Shown in pieces: positions 34,006-46,513 of a stretch of DNA of 64,000 nt. The position numbers were made by a program, and so were the translations under genes. Position 1 is the first letter of the stretch, and the number at the start of each line of letters is the position of its first letter. The notes beneath the pieces were generated by a model. That model ran no database searches, was not told the DNA's origin, and saw nothing but the letters and a program-made list of their open reading frames with translations. This DNA comes from Gracilaria gracilis (Eukaryota > Rhodophyta > Florideophyceae > Gracilariales > Gracilariaceae): positions 124,001 through 188,000 of the forward strand of contig JARGSG010000200.1 in the NCBI GenBank assembly GCA_030374805.1. The letters run 5' to 3'.

Positions 34006-34830
34006 ATGCGTGTAAGGCGAAACACCGTTCTCTTTGCAAATGATGTGGAAAACGGAAGTGAAGGCGGCCGTATACAAATTGGAGACAGGATTGGAGCCGA
34101 TGAAATGAGATGTGCACGGAAACAAAGAGACGATGAGGAGAACTTAAGCGTATCGCCACGGTCTGCTTTGGTTCAGATGATGAATTCGCTGAAGGGATGG
34201 TTAGGAATTATGAAGGGAGACCACTATACATTTATGGCCACTCAGAAGCTCACGCAAGAGGAGTTGGGACGACTGAAGGAGGAGAAAGAACAACAAAATG
34301 GGTCGTTAGAGTGTTTACGGAAAACTGTGAAGCGGAGGAAGCGCGGTGGTGATAGGAAGCAGGAGAGCGGGCGCCCAAACTATGGTATTGGGATGCAAAA
34401 ATGTTTTTATGGATTCGCAAGGGCAGTATATGATAGGATTCTTCATTATAAGAAGTTGGAAACGTCTCAACTTTGTTTACACGCCGAAAACGTTGGTAGA
34501 AGCTGGAAGAACAGGAGTAAAACGGCGGGAGTTAGTACTGAGGGGAGCATGTTTGCAGTTGGAGAGAAAGAGATGGTGCCTAGGTGTCCAATTCAGGTTG
34601 CGTATGAGATGAGATCGTACACACCATCGACGGAGGGGGGACGTGATGTTTTGTTGAAGTATGTGGTTGAGACTGAAATAATGGGAGAGAGGTCGGAGAC
34701 AATACGAGAAACGGGGAGGAAAAAAGAGTGGGTGAAAAATGTTAGTGCGGACAGGTGTTTGAGGCACAAGATGAAGCAGACTTTAAGCGATGTGATTGGG
34801 ATGCGAAAGCGGGCTGCTCGGGACAAATAA
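34006..34830 (+). CDS. ORF of unknown function in the second KDZ-like region
   Basis: About 274 residues from the ATG at 34006. A charged helical stretch (KLTQEELGRLKEEKEQQNG) could form a short coiled coil. Next comes a basic patch (TVKRRKRGGDRKQ), then a C-terminal region (LRHKMKQTLSDVIGMRKRAA) that seems to continue past the stop in the same frame as FSLFGYDLIAKRAK. It may therefore be truncated by that stop codon. Not recognised. Its position resembles the coiled-coil ORF of copy 1, but I see no sequence similarity. Confidence 0.4.
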   Translation: MRVRRNTVLFANDVENGSEGGRIQIGDRIGADEMRCARKQRDDEENLSVSPRSALVQMMNSLKGWLGIMKGDHYTFMATQKLTQEELGRLKEEKEQQNGSLECLRKTVKRRKRGGDRKQESGRPNYGIGMQKCFYGFARAVYDRILHYKKLETSQLCLHAENVGRSWKNRSKTAGVSTEGSMFAVGEKEMVPRCPIQVAYEMRSYTPSTEGGRDVLLKYVVETEIMGERSETIRETGRKKEWVKNVSADRCLRHKMKQTLSDVIGMRKRAARDK

Positions 34831-35039
34831 TTTTCTCTATTTGGATATGATTTGATTGCGAAGCGGGCGAAGCCTAGCGAGGGAACGGAGCTTGCAGAAG
34901 AGTTGAAAAACAGATGAGGGAGGCACGGAAGAAGCTGATGGGGGGCGACAAGGATGGGATGTCTAAGTTGTGTGCATGAAGAATGAGCCGTTTCACAGAT
35001 GTTGCGTACTCTGGGTGAACTGCGATTGGTACACCGTGA

Positions 35040-35561
35040 AGCTGTGATGCAGAAGATAAGTATTTCAAGAATGGAATGGCGGTCGCAGTGTTGGAGGAGT
35101 ACATGGGATACGCAGTGGAGACCAAATGTAATGGGGAAAAGGATTACGTGGATAGAACGGTGATGCACCTCGCAAGATTTGATGCGTGGATTGGGTATGT
35201 GTTGAGAACTATGAACGAGGGTGTGGAACGTAGAGGAAAAAGGCAGCTCTTGTTTTCTACATTGTATGGAAAGTATCTGCCAAGGGCAGTGGAGAGTATA
35301 TTGAAGGTGGCATGAAAGTTGGTGAGGGACGAGCACGGCGAACAGTTTGAGAACGATGGGTTTCTAGAGGGGGATCCGAGGTGCGTGTCGGGGAATTCGG
35401 AGAGAACTGCGACTGTTGGGCTGTGGATTCCATCGAGGGAGGAGGTATATCTAGAGGTGAGGGAGGAATACTTTATGGCGAATTTAACGCAGAGACTTGG
35501 AGCGGTTCCTGATTGCTACATAGCAAGGTGTCGACCGGAGGAGCCCAGTTTCCGTCTTTAG
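35040..35561 (+). pseudogene. C-terminal coding remnant, unknown
   Basis: Two consecutive segments in one frame (35076-35315 and 35319-35561), separated by a TGA at 35313, which is one C-to-T step from CGA. They encode a plausible globular sequence (YVDRTVMHLARFDAWIGYV, LFSTLYGKYLPRAVESILKV, EEYFMANLTQRLGAVPDCY). It is probably the end of the gene represented by the two ORFs upstream. Family unknown. Confidence 0.35.
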
Positions 35562-35640
35562 GTTGGGCACTTGGGAGACGGCAGGGATGGCGCAGAAGGA
35601 GGAGAGCAGAGAGGGTAGGATGATTGAGATGGGGAGGAGT

Positions 35641-35699
35641 GGAGATAGGTGTGGGATGATAACGAGGTGATATATCTTCTTCATCCCATACCTATCTCC
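35641..35699. terminator. hairpin between two convergent genes
   Basis: GGAGATAGGTGTGGGATGA pairs with TCATCCCATACCTATCTCC (19-bp arms, one mismatch, 21-nt loop). It sits between the plus-strand ORF ending at 35561 and the minus-strand transposase ending near 35760, so a role in 3'-end formation is possible. This is inference. Confidence 0.45.
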
Positions 35700-35759
35700 A
35701 ATCCTTCCTGTGGAAGATGGTGGTAGAGATTGGTTTATAAAAATCATATGCAATGAGTG

Positions 35760-38700
35760 CTATGCGGGGGGTGGGAAGTAGGGCCTGGAGGTGAGGTCCC
35801 GGTATAATCTGTAAAGGTAAAATCTGTGGAAACGCCAGTGGAGGCGAGAAGTGGAGAGAGTGCGGGTTAGTTCTGGGGGAGAACATGAACGGAACCGAGG
35901 ATGGAAGAGGAGGGGACGAGTCCAAACCAAGGAGAAACGTTATCGGAGGTGGAGAGGGTGGAAATAGGAACTAGGTGGACGTTGTGGTCGTATTCGTCAT
36001 CTGTTGCTCATCGGAGGCATACGCAGTTGAGGGTGACATCGACTTCGTCGCTGGGTAGAACGAGCTCTATGAACTGTACGAAGGCGAACTCCTTGCAAGA
36101 TGGAGTGGAAGAAAGAAGCGTGAAGCGAAGAAGGGAGATGCGTTTGCACACCCAGACGATCGAAGTGGAGTCGGAGGTGTTGGAGCCGGCGACGAGGACG
36201 TGAGAGAACTTTGGAAATATAGAAGGAGTAAAGGAGAGGGCGGTGAATATTAGTTGGATGATGGGGACTGGAAGATCCTCGAGCCCAAGTTCGGTCCTCT
36301 CTATGATGTAGTCATCGAGTGTTGGGATGTAACTGCCCGCGACGTAAGCGCGGTTGATGGGGATGAGTCGGGTCCGACGGAGAGCCGAAGAGTTCTCGGA
36401 GAGTTCTAGGACTTCGAGAGAAAAAGTAATGAATGAAGGGAGTGCGTGTTTTCCAATTTCTGCGAGGATGGAGAAAGTGTCAGTAGGGAAGAGGTCTTGA
36501 AGAGAGTTGGGATTGGATTGAAAATTGGAGTCAACGAATTTGTGGGCGGTGATGAGATCAGCGAATGAGATATGTTCTTCGTCATGGATGAAACCGGGTT
36601 TGCGGGAGTGGATGGAGGAGGCGAGGGCAAGGGAGGAGGAAGTGATGGAAGGGTTGGTGGGAAGGTGGTTCCAGTCCTTGGTGGCGTTGGAGCCGTGGAT
36701 GGTGGGATTAGTTTCCTCATGTGCTGTGGACCTCCGTTTTGAGGTTCTGGAGTAGTTTGACTTGAAGAGTGTCTGGGCGTGTTCGAATTTGCTGGCATAG
36801 TTGAAATGAAAGCCTCCGAAGCGGCGAATATCCTCGACGATGTGGTCTAAGAGATGGAACTGGAGGTTGCCAATGCTAGATTTGTGGTGGGGGCCAAGGA
36901 AGGTGACTGCTGTGCGCCTGAAGCAGCGGATTTGGTCATGAAGGTTGGTGAGGCGGGAGTCGGTCTATATCGGTGAAAGAGTTGTTTCGCATGGATGGGA
37001 GGAGAAGGTCCGAGTACTTAGGGAAGACGGAATTGTTGGGAGCTGCATGAACTTCGTCACAGCAGCCGTCGAAGAATGCGCCGATGAAGGGGAAGACCAT
37101 GTCAAGTGCGCGTTGGTCTTTTGCTTCGAGCATACCACGTAGGCCGTCGGAGGTGAAGAAACCGTTAAGGGTCTGACCGTTGTGGGAAGTGAAAAAGTCG
37201 ATATGAAGTCCGGTGGCTCGTGAGGTCTGCTCGATGGCGTCTAGGATGATATTTGCATGTTTGAGGATGGAGGAACGGACAGAGTTGAAGGAACGACGCG
37301 ATTTGTATGGACGGAGTGTGGTGAAGAGTGACTCTGACCTCAGTCTCTCAATGGCTGCGAGTTTGATAAGCTTCAAAATACCGAGGTGGAAGTTATGGAA
37401 TGGTTGGAAGGTGAAGATGTTGTAAGGGAAGAGGAGAGGCGTGATGTTGAGAAGAGGGTAGGAATCAAAGGGGGAAGAGTATTTAGCAATGGAAAGGGAG
37501 TGGAGGGCTGCGATGGCCTCTTCCTTGGGGTTGCGGGCAATTCTGGGCTTTCTGGCAGGCATGATTAGGGCGGGTGCAGTGAGAGATGGCAAGGATGTCC
37601 TTTGCCTCGGGGATGTCAGTGCAGTAGCTGGTGATGATGGGGGTGACAGTGGCGGAGAATCCCATTATCGTCACGAAAGGGGAAGCCGTTGAGGCCGGAG
37701 GTGAGAAGAGGATCGAGAAGATCTGAGATAGCAGGCTGAACGAGTTGCATTTTCGTAGAGCGGGAACTGCTGGAGGAGGTCTGGGGGATGCTATCGTGGT
37801 CTGGAGAAAGGGTGGCCGGGTTGAAAGAGGTTTGCAAGTATCCGAGAAGGGTGAGGTTGTCGGTGATACAATTGCGATGGAAGGAATCGGAGAAGTTGAC
37901 GAGGGTGATGTGAAGGGGGTTGGAGGTGATGGAAGAAGATTTGAGAGAGGTGGAGGAGTTGTCGAAGTATATTTGGACGAAGCCGATGAAGGAGTCTATA
38001 CCGGTAGTGTTGGGGGAGTGCCAGATGCAGGATTCATTGGAGGACTGCATCGTTGCTTGCTTGAGGGCGGGGACAGCTTCTTTTCCGAGGTAGGAAGCCA
38101 TGAGCTGAACGAAAGCGGAAGAGCCAGCAGTGGTTGTATGAGAGACGGGGTGAAGAAAAATGTTGTGGAAGTGTGCGAGCGCGAGCTGTTGTTTAAGAAC
38201 ATGGATTGCATCCTTTCTGAAGATGGTGGCTGTGAAGAGTTGCCGTGGATCACGGACGGTTGTGGGGGCGAAACCGATGTTGCTGACTCGGAGTTGGAAG
38301 AGGTTAGCGTGAAGGTCGAGACAATGTGTAGCGGAGGAGACGGCTTTGTGGAAAGCTGTTCTGGAGAAGGCGGGGTCGTGGAGGAGAGAGATGTGTTCGT
38401 CTGCTTTACTGTGGACGAGAGTGGAGAGGATAGAAGAGATGTAGAGAACCATTCGTTCGAGGTGGGGGTTGTTGAGGAGAGGGCAAGAAGGGGGACGCGA
38501 AGGAGATGGAGAGGGGGAGAGGGAGCAGACGGGAGTGCTGACGATATGGTCGGCGTCCTGGATGCGGAGGGAGATGGAGAGCTGTTGCTGGTGGTAGGAG
38601 TCATCTTCAGGGATGGGGACGTTGTCGGGAGGGCGATTGGTGGGAGGAGTTGGACATGGTGGGAAGAGTTGGGAATGAACTCGTGACGCTTTGTGCGTAG

Positions 38701-38841
38701 GGGGAAGTGGGGGATGCCACCGCCGGGGGAGAGGAAACGCTTGTTGGCAGTGAGGCGGTTGGGGCATCTCCTCTGGTGCCTGTGAACGGCAGGGATGGTG
38801 CGAGCGAATAACGGGCACCCTTCAAAGCAGCAAATAGGCAT
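35760..38841 (-). pseudogene. KDZ/Plavaka-like transposase, copy 2 (better preserved)
   Basis: From the ATG at 38841 the protein starts with a zinc-finger-like segment (CCFEGCPLFARTIPAVHRHQ then RRC). After a Pro/Ser-rich linker it reads, in the frame 37616-38818, VLYISSILSTLVHSKADEHI, ALAHFHNIFLHPVSH and NTTGIDSFIGFVQIYFDNSS. Next come NPLHITLVNFSDSFHRN and LTLLGYLQTSF. Further on are SYCTDIPEAKDILAISHC and, in the frame 36936-37592, FTFQPFHNFHLGILKLIKLA and GFFTSDGLRGMLEAKDQ. The run of IPI-like strand, LLGYL, TDIPE and H-N-x-HLG-K fits KDZ/Plavaka transposases by recalled pattern only. At least two frame changes occur and the end past about 36400 is uncertain. Strong C bias on the coding strand. 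Confidence 0.5.
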
Positions 38842-39139
38842 GGCCAGGGGCAGTGAGGGGCTCTTGGAAGAGAGGAGAGCTACGTAGTTGATGGCGTAAT
38901 ATGGCGAACGGATGGTGGCACGGAATGGCGCGGATGGTTGCACATGATGAGAAGGCGTTTCGATTGTGAGACAATAAATGGCTTATGTGAAACGTGTTCA
39001 CTGCATGTGGTATATCCATATAGAGAGTTCTTATTCTTTGCTTTCGGTTTCTTCTAATCCTATTCCATAAGCAGCTAACTATGTATACCTATCCTTATTT
39101 GCCTTATTTTATTTCTAAATATGTTTCACTTACACACTT

Positions 39140-39376
39140 ACATTGTGCTCGGAAACTAGCATGGACGGAAATAACATGCTAGTTTGTCTTCCATCTAAAC
39201 TAGCAATAATGGAAATAAAGGGAAATAATTCTTTCGAAGAAAACTGGCACAGGGGGAAATGTGGAAATATTTTCGGAAATTTTGGCACTTCCAAATTTGG
39301 ATAATTTCAGCGATTTTTCGTCCATTTTAATATGGTCATTTTTGACACCAAGAGTAGTCTTGCGATAACACCGACG
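39140..39376 (-). mobile_element. terminal region of KDZ-like element, copy 2
   Basis: Reverse-complemented, this matches the first ~200 bp of copy 1 (20308 onward): it starts CGTCGGTGTTATCG and shares AAATTATCCAAATTTGGAAG, TTTCCGAAAATATTTCCAC and TTTCTTCGAAAGAA-like blocks. The CTAGC-type words recur (39155, 39179, 39200). The other end of this copy was not found, so the element is 35-36 kb leftwards or truncated. Confidence 0.75.
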
Positions 39377-39399
39377 TAGTGTCTTGTGCACCAACCGCG

Positions 39400-42300
39400 A
39401 GTCTACGGGCTTCCAAAAGTACCGCAAGTCTGCGTTCCTCGGTCCGTCTCAATGGTGAAGCTACAGAGAGCGGTCTGGGATTCTCTCGTTGCGCGGTGTA
39501 CTCTTCTGTGACTTCCCCGTGCTTTCACGTGACTGCGACGACGTGTGGCCGTAGCTCGCCGTGCGGCGATCCGCCTCTCTGGACACGGTGTCTTTCGCGG
39601 CACGTGCCAAGTGGCAGCGCCGTGACGTTCCGTACCCAACGGTTACTTTCAGTGACTCCGGACTCGTGGTCAGGCTTCCAGCAAACCTGGGTTTAGCTTG
39701 TGCTGCGCCAATTACTTGGAGAATTTCCACCTCGAATGGCGTGTTCTCACCGTTCATGACGCGAAATTCACCCCGGGTGACCGGTTTCTCGCTGGCGACG
39801 ATGCCACGGTCTATCGAGACACTCGGAGCTTGCGCGGCCGTGCGTGGCGTTGCGGTAGCTTCCTTCCTTCGTGCAAGGGTTCTCTTTCGGCTCCAGCGGT
39901 GAGTTTCCGCGTCGTCTGCGTCGATGCGGTGACCGCGGGCTACCGGTTGCTCGGAACGGTCCCAGGTAGGGTTGGTTCCTCATTGCCCAGCTCCGCTGGT
40001 ACCATGATACGATCCCGGCTCAGCTCAGAGGATGTTAAGGTTATTTTCTCTGCTTCTGCGTGTGCATCCGCCGCTTGTGGCGTGGCTGTGCTTCCAGTGT
40101 TCGTGCCCGACAGTCCAGACGTGCTCGGTTCCGGCGACTGTAGCTGCGTCTTGTCCGACAAGGTTTCGGGCACGGCATCAGACTGACGTGTACCACGGAT
40201 GTTCTCTTCTTGCTGCGACGGCGAATTATCTGCAACAGAAGCGTTCTCTCCCCCTGCTTAAACGGAATGGCGGGGAATAGGATTGAGGGTTCCGCTACGG
40301 GAATAGAGTTCCCACGTGCGAGTGAAACAGAAAAAAAGTCATCTTGGCCAACACTGTTTTCCGATTTCATCCGTGTATTCTATTGAATCGGGAGGTCTAA
40401 CAGTGACTGGTTCGGATGCGGTAGAGTCAAAGGGCGACTCAGGACGATTGTCGCGAGGGTTGTTGATTACGCAGCTAAGTAGAGTGCAGGTGCCAGTACG
40501 ACCTCGGACGATGGTGATGAGGCCAAGACTGCGCGATCGCGGGAGAGCCGCTCATGCGTGCCCTTGATTTCCAGTAATACTGTGTCGTCCGCAACGGAGA
40601 TTACTTTGAACGGTTCATCCGTCACGGGCGAGAGCTTATGGCGTTTCTCCTTCTCAGATGTTTATGAACTACCTCAGCAAGGAATGGTCCGTGTCCACGG
40701 TAAAATACACAACCATTAGATAGGGGCAGAGAATAGATATCGGTCACACAATGGAGAGACACTCCTTCTCTGCAACGTAGTAATACGTTCACAAACGTTC
40801 AGGAACCGCGACCAGAACCCAATGGGCTTAGGCTCTCCTTCAGGAGTGGTCTGGCAAAGAACGCAATTGACTTGGTAGTCGCTCGAATCCGTGTCCATAG
40901 AGTACGGTAATTCTGGTTTGGGGGACGATAGAATCGGAGCAGATGTGGCAGCCTCCTTTAAGGATTTAAATGCCTCTGTCTCGACATGCGTGAAGGGGTC
41001 CAGTTTCGGTGGTTGGCCTTTCCGCAGAAGTGCGTTGACGCGCGCTGCGATATCCGAAAAGCTCGGGACGAACCCTCGATAGACGTTGACCAACCCCAAG
41101 AAGGAGCGCAATTCCGTTTGGGTACGAGGTTCCTTCGCCTTAGAAAGGAATTTTACTGGAGCCTCCTCGATTTACAACCATCCAGGACGGATGATGTGGC
41201 CCAGGTACTTGACAGTGTCTGTGAAGAACTCGCACTTTCTCAGCTTGAGGGATATTTCTGCATCACGTAGTGTGGTCATCACCTCGAGTACATGGGTCAG
41301 ATGGTCGTCCATACTACTGGAGAGGACAATGATGTCATCTGGGTAAATTAGACACGTCCGCCGCTTAAAGCGATTCAACAAGATGTTGACAGCACGCTGG
41401 AAGGTAGTGGGAGCATTGGTGAGAGCAAACAGCATACGCTTAAATTGGAAGGAGCGACTGTGGCACACAAACGCGGTCTTGTCGCCGTCATTCTCCGTCA
41501 CAGGGACTTTCCAATATCCTCAATTGGCGTCCAATGCGGTGTACGGTTGCGTTTCCAAGCCAATCGATGCACTCGTCCATACGAAGGATGGGATACGTGT
41601 CCCTGATCGTCACGGTATTGAGCCGGCGGTAGTGGACACAGAACCTCCAGATTTCGTCGGATTCGATTGCCAGTACCACTGGAGATGCCCAGGGCGACTT
41701 AGCGCGCTCAATCACGGCTGCGCGGAGCATTTTGTCTACTTGGAGCTGTTTATCTTCCTGAGGCTTCGGTCCTGATCTGTAAGGGGGTTGCGAAATCGGT
41801 CGAGTGTTCGGCAACAAGGGAATCCGGTGTTCCGCTGCAATAATCTGACCAAAAGATCCATCCGACATTGAAGGCCATTCCAGTAACATGTCTCTCAGAC
41901 GTTCATAGTGCGACTCCAACACATGGCCGAGATCGAGCTCTACAAGAGCCTTAACGGGATCAATGCGGTCATAGCTCGTGGAGCCATGTTTTTCCGTGTC
42001 GGATGCAGGCGCTGTTTCCGAGTTATTCGACAATTTCTCGGTTGAAACGGCAGTATCCTCCCCCTCTAAAGGCGGAAAGTTGGGGTGTTTTGAATTGTCC
42101 CCCTCCTTAGAAAATTCCAATCCGAGAACATCGACAGCCGTCATGCGGGTCTGAAGCATCGCGAGTGGGTGCGGTGTGACCGATCCAATGATTTGGTTCT
42201 TCACCAGGTACCGTGGAGTGTTGCCAAGATTGGCAACAAGTATTCGATAGGGAGTATCTGGTGTCCCCTATGCTACACCGTTTGCGACGGCGAGATGATA

Positions 42301-45300
42301 CTTCTCGTACAACAAGGTATTGGGTTGCGTAACTCGGAGACCGTGTTGATGAGAATTGACCTGCGCCATTACTTGGGACTCTGGCGGTGTAGTGCAATCC
42401 CCGGCGACGGAAAACCAACACGCAGACGTTCGGATCTACTTCTCACGAGGCAACCCAGCGAAAGAACTCTTCCAGCTGATGAGACGACTAAGTCGGGTGT
42501 AAGACCGAGGTCAGCCTTCCACGACCAGCGTAGGAAGATGTAGACGGACGCGATATTTCGAGGAAACGGTATGTGTGTCCTCTGACCATTCGACGAGCCC
42601 ACAGTGTGGCGAATGCGACGCGATGTCAGCACAGGCCACGGGTAGTGGAGGTACCACCCAAAATAAGGGGAAAGGAAAGGGGAAAGTCACAAGTGTGACG
42701 CCAGAAAACAGCAAAGTCGGAATAATCCTTATAAAAGAGCGAACACGACAATTTTTGGTTATACTCCCAGTACTGGGTTCATTTAGGTGACGCAGGGGAG
42801 ATACAAAGCCCGTGTGAAATGGCGTATTCCTCCAAGGAGGAGTTCAGTACGGACGAAGGCGAAGAAGTCTAGAGCCAACCATGCTTGGGGAGATTTACTG
42901 AGTGCCAGGGCCTTGGTGCTCTGGCACTATATAGTCCATAGTAGACATCCCGTAGTGTACGGCTGAAATATTATAATTATCTAAAATACCCAAAATATGG
43001 TAGATGGTACCAGCAATGCTGTGCTAACCTGCCTGACTCACCGTGTCCTACATGTCCAGTCCACTAGTGTGGCCATTGTATGTAGTCATATACTGCACCT
43101 GGACTCCACGATGAAGTTCGGCCATGCGCCTGTGTCTAACACAATGAGAATGCGCACCAGAAACTGGGTATTGAGGCCAAGGTCAGCGTAGACTTTATAG
43201 TTACGCTTGGCCATTACAAGGACTTTACCCGGGAACCTGTTTTACTTAACCCGTATCCATGGTCGACGGAGAACACCCGATTGTTACGAGTCCGCGTCAC
43301 CGGTGTCTTCCTCGAAAGTATCTTCACCGGGGGCCAAGCGGCGACGCCTCGGACGTTAACAGTTTCTGCTCTGAGGACGTCCCTCCCAAATGGGAGACTC
43401 CCTATGTTAGTTTTTCTGGGCTCCCGCCTCGGGCGGCTGCTCAGGTTCGTCGACCACGAGTGCTCGGGAACATCGGCCTCTGGATTCCGTTACAACGGTG
43501 TTTGCATCGTTCGCCACGCGATGAACCGGTTTGACAGGATACACCGGCTGTGCCGGGATGCCTTGTTGTCGAGGCTCTGGCGGCACAACATGGGCGAAGT
43601 CCGTCTTGGCGCGGAGATACGACATCATTGGGACGGTACGCTTCTCCTCTGGAGTTAGGGCCTCATAGTTCACTGTCAATTGGGCCAGGTCCTCTAGAGA
43701 GAGAAGGCACTGGGGTGACGTGTGACCATGATTGTAGCAGAGATGGCATATCAGTGCTATCGATGCCTGCCTACCCTGACGAAGGGGTCTATTCCGGTTA
43801 TCCGTGAAACGTCCAGGCTGGCGAATATCCTGCCATCCTAGCCGTTGAAAGCCGGCTTCTCCGTTCGAGTACGGGATATGTGGCCCGTGGACTCGGAAGG
43901 CACCGGCGTAAAGCACGGTGTGTTCCTCAGCGGTCTCGAGAGAGGCGTCCGTCGTCGACGGGAGGTCCTTAGTGGGAATGGAATTGATATCGCTGTGAGC
44001 GAGCTGGAAATTATCCTACTCCTGTGGAGGTGTATTATCTGCAACAAGCGAGATAGATGGAGACTTGGTCTCCATTGACGACGGCTTAGCGGACTTAGGC
44101 CCAGTAGTCGGAGCTCTAGCACGTACGGAGTCACCTGGGGCTCTCGCACACTGGATGAGCTTGAGGTAGGTGATCTTTTTCCTATCCTCGCGGTAGCGAG
44201 GGACCGAAGTCCGGATAGCCGGGTCCAATCCGTCCATTAACATAGAGCGACGCTCTGTAGAGGGATGGATTTTAACGTAGCGGTGGAAAGCCTTGCTCAG
44301 GCGTACCGAGATATTGGTTTCCGACTGGCCGCAACGTTGAAGTTTGTGTCGCAAAGCGAGGATCGCCGATTAAATTGCATCGTTCGTGGCGTATGACAGT
44401 AGCAGGTATTCCACTGCTTCGGGCCAGCAAGTAATCCCTCCTTCGGAGGCACGCGAAAAGCCTCTTTCAGAGTGATACTGGTTCTCGCCCATTCCACGTA
44501 AGAAATACGGTAGTGCAATGTAGATCTTCCATTCATTCATTCCGCGTATATCGGCTTCCGAGACGAAGCGTGCAAGAAAATCTAGCACTAAGATTAAGTC
44601 TTCTCCAGTAAACAACTGATTGCAAAGCGAGAGCTGCATTTGCTTGATGCAGTCTTTCACCTGTCCCACACCACGGGGCCTTCGATCCAATGAAAAGTCT
44701 TTTAAACGATAATACCCATATGACAACACCTTTTCGTAGAGAGGATTCGTGGGCTTCAGTACGTTCAAACCAGAATGCTTCCCTTCTTTACTACGGGCAC
44801 GAACCGCATTCTGCGTGACTCCAGACCGCTTAGAGCGTGACCAACGTCTTACATGGCCATCATCAGACGAGGAGTCTGATGACTCAGCATTGTCCGAAAC
44901 ATTCGGGTGCGAGACCGAAAAAGTCGACGAGTCTAAATCCTGGTCATCCAGTTGTCATTCTGCCTACAGCGGTTCTTCTCGCGGGACGAGTGCTTTGCGC
45001 AGTTCGACACAAGGACCGGCTCCGTCGGAGTCGTAGCATCCATCAGAATCGTTTGCCTCAACGTCTTCAGACGGACTTGCGCAGTATCGAATCAGTCTTG
45101 AATTTCTTCGGCGAAGGTAGCGGGTTGACCAAAGCATTCCAACATTTTTTTGACGTAAGACCGTAACTTACGGAGATTCTCAGCGACATCCTTTATACGG
45201 GAATCTTCCGCCTGTTGGCGTAAAGTATTGACCACCCCTACAAGGGAGTTGTGAGCAGTGCGTAACTGAAGCAAATGCTCTTCCAGGGTAGAACGCTGGA

Positions 45301-46130
45301 GGTGGTTGTTCTTCTCCAGATGGGACCGAACCACCGTGACCGCGGGGGTAGCCGTAACAGTTAAAGTTGCGGCAACGACGGCCGGGGCCGGACCAGCACT
45401 ATCAGTACAAGGGAGCAACGGGGCAAACGGGAGTGTCGGGTGTGCCGGTTGTTGACCCAACGTCTTACACGAATTATTCACAGCAAGGGTGGAGCCAGCA
45501 CGCCGGCGGATGCATGAGATGAACCGATCACCCCCAGCGGCGCCACCACTGTGATAGCGGCTGGGGGTAACCGCAACTTCTCCCTCTGACGGTTCCCGAG
45601 ATATCATTTCTCAACCAACAGTTCAAAGGGAAACTTCCAGAAGTAGAAATGAAATCTCAAAAAGCGAAAACAATACACGAATATGTAGTAGGCAAAAGAT
45701 CCGATTCTAAGTCGGGAGACCACTTTGAAGTGCAACGCTAGAGGCTGAGAAACACCACGAAGACGTCCGAGATCTTCCTTCCAAGGAGGGCATCCAGCAG
45801 ACAGAGCCTCTTTGGCAAGGCACGACCAAGTCGGGTGCAAGCCGAGGCCAGGCCGTCACAAAGGGCGTAGAGAAATGAGCAAAAAATCGGTTGGGCGACC
45901 ACGTGTGTCGGTGAAGGTATCCTCGCAGGAGGCACGGCTCCATAGTAATGGGGAAAAGGAGAAAAGGGAACCCGCGAGAGCAGGCAATGGAGAGAACGAA
46001 AAGGGCAAAGAGGAACAAAGGGTACGGTACACACCGCGGTTATCCATGTACAAGGTCTAACACGAAAAAAGCAGAAAACACTCCAAGAGATGGGTTCCTT
46101 TTGGAGCACCACACTTCTTCGCAGCCTATA
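39400..46130 (-). mobile_element. second Ty3/Gypsy LTR retrotransposon fossil, heavily decayed
   Basis: Minus-strand remains in order: gag (about 43.4-45.6 kb), protease (about 43.0-43.2 kb, with a DTGA-type active site), reverse transcriptase (about 41.2-42.2 kb, YPDD box, LRKCEFF and YLGHII), RNase H (about 40.72-41.1 kb, MRSFLGLVNVYRGFVPSFS at its start) and the C-terminal domain of integrase (about 40.45-40.70 kb, KLSPVTDEPFKVISV). The part 39.4-40.4 kb is GC-rich and probably also belongs to it. Clear LTRs were not identified. It is broken in many places and older than the Gypsy element at 56-5384. Confidence 0.75.
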
Positions 46131-46500
46131 TGAAGGACTTAGTTAATTTCCGCATGATGCGTTATTATAGTATATGAGCTACAGCGCTATTAGCGCGTTG
46201 CCTTGATGAGGTGATTTCCAGAGATGTACACGTGGGATGTACGGTTCGAGCGGCCGCTTAGCGGGTGTGACTAGCACATCTGTAGCACGGATATGCAGGA
46301 GGCAATGCTTCCAGCATTGCTGTATTTGCTTAGATATTTTTTAGATTATTTGGCACGACGCACCCACTGTCAGGGATGCACCAAGCCTAGTACTTAGAAG
46401 GTTGAGCACGGCTCCCCCAATTAAATCACCTCTTGCTTAGCAAGGGCTTTCTGGCGGTACATACCTAAGCATGAAAAAGTGTTCTCTCTCTCTCTGTTTA
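46131..46500. other. stretch without a recognised gene
   Basis: GC-mixed sequence with several short self-complementary words (GCGGCCGC at 46251, AGCAATGCTTCCAGCATTGCT at 46311-46330). It contains a TTCGA next to a stem-like run but does not fold into a tRNA by inspection. Confidence 0.3.
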
Positions 46501-46513
46501 TGAGTGCACTAGC

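Noticed and set aside
46140-46240. Hammerhead-ribozyme-like TTGATGAG run
   Set aside because: The conserved GAAA and cleavage-site parts are missing.
46211-46280. tRNA-like TTCGA with neighbouring short stems
   Set aside because: The acceptor, D and T stems do not pair by inspection, so no tRNA is called.
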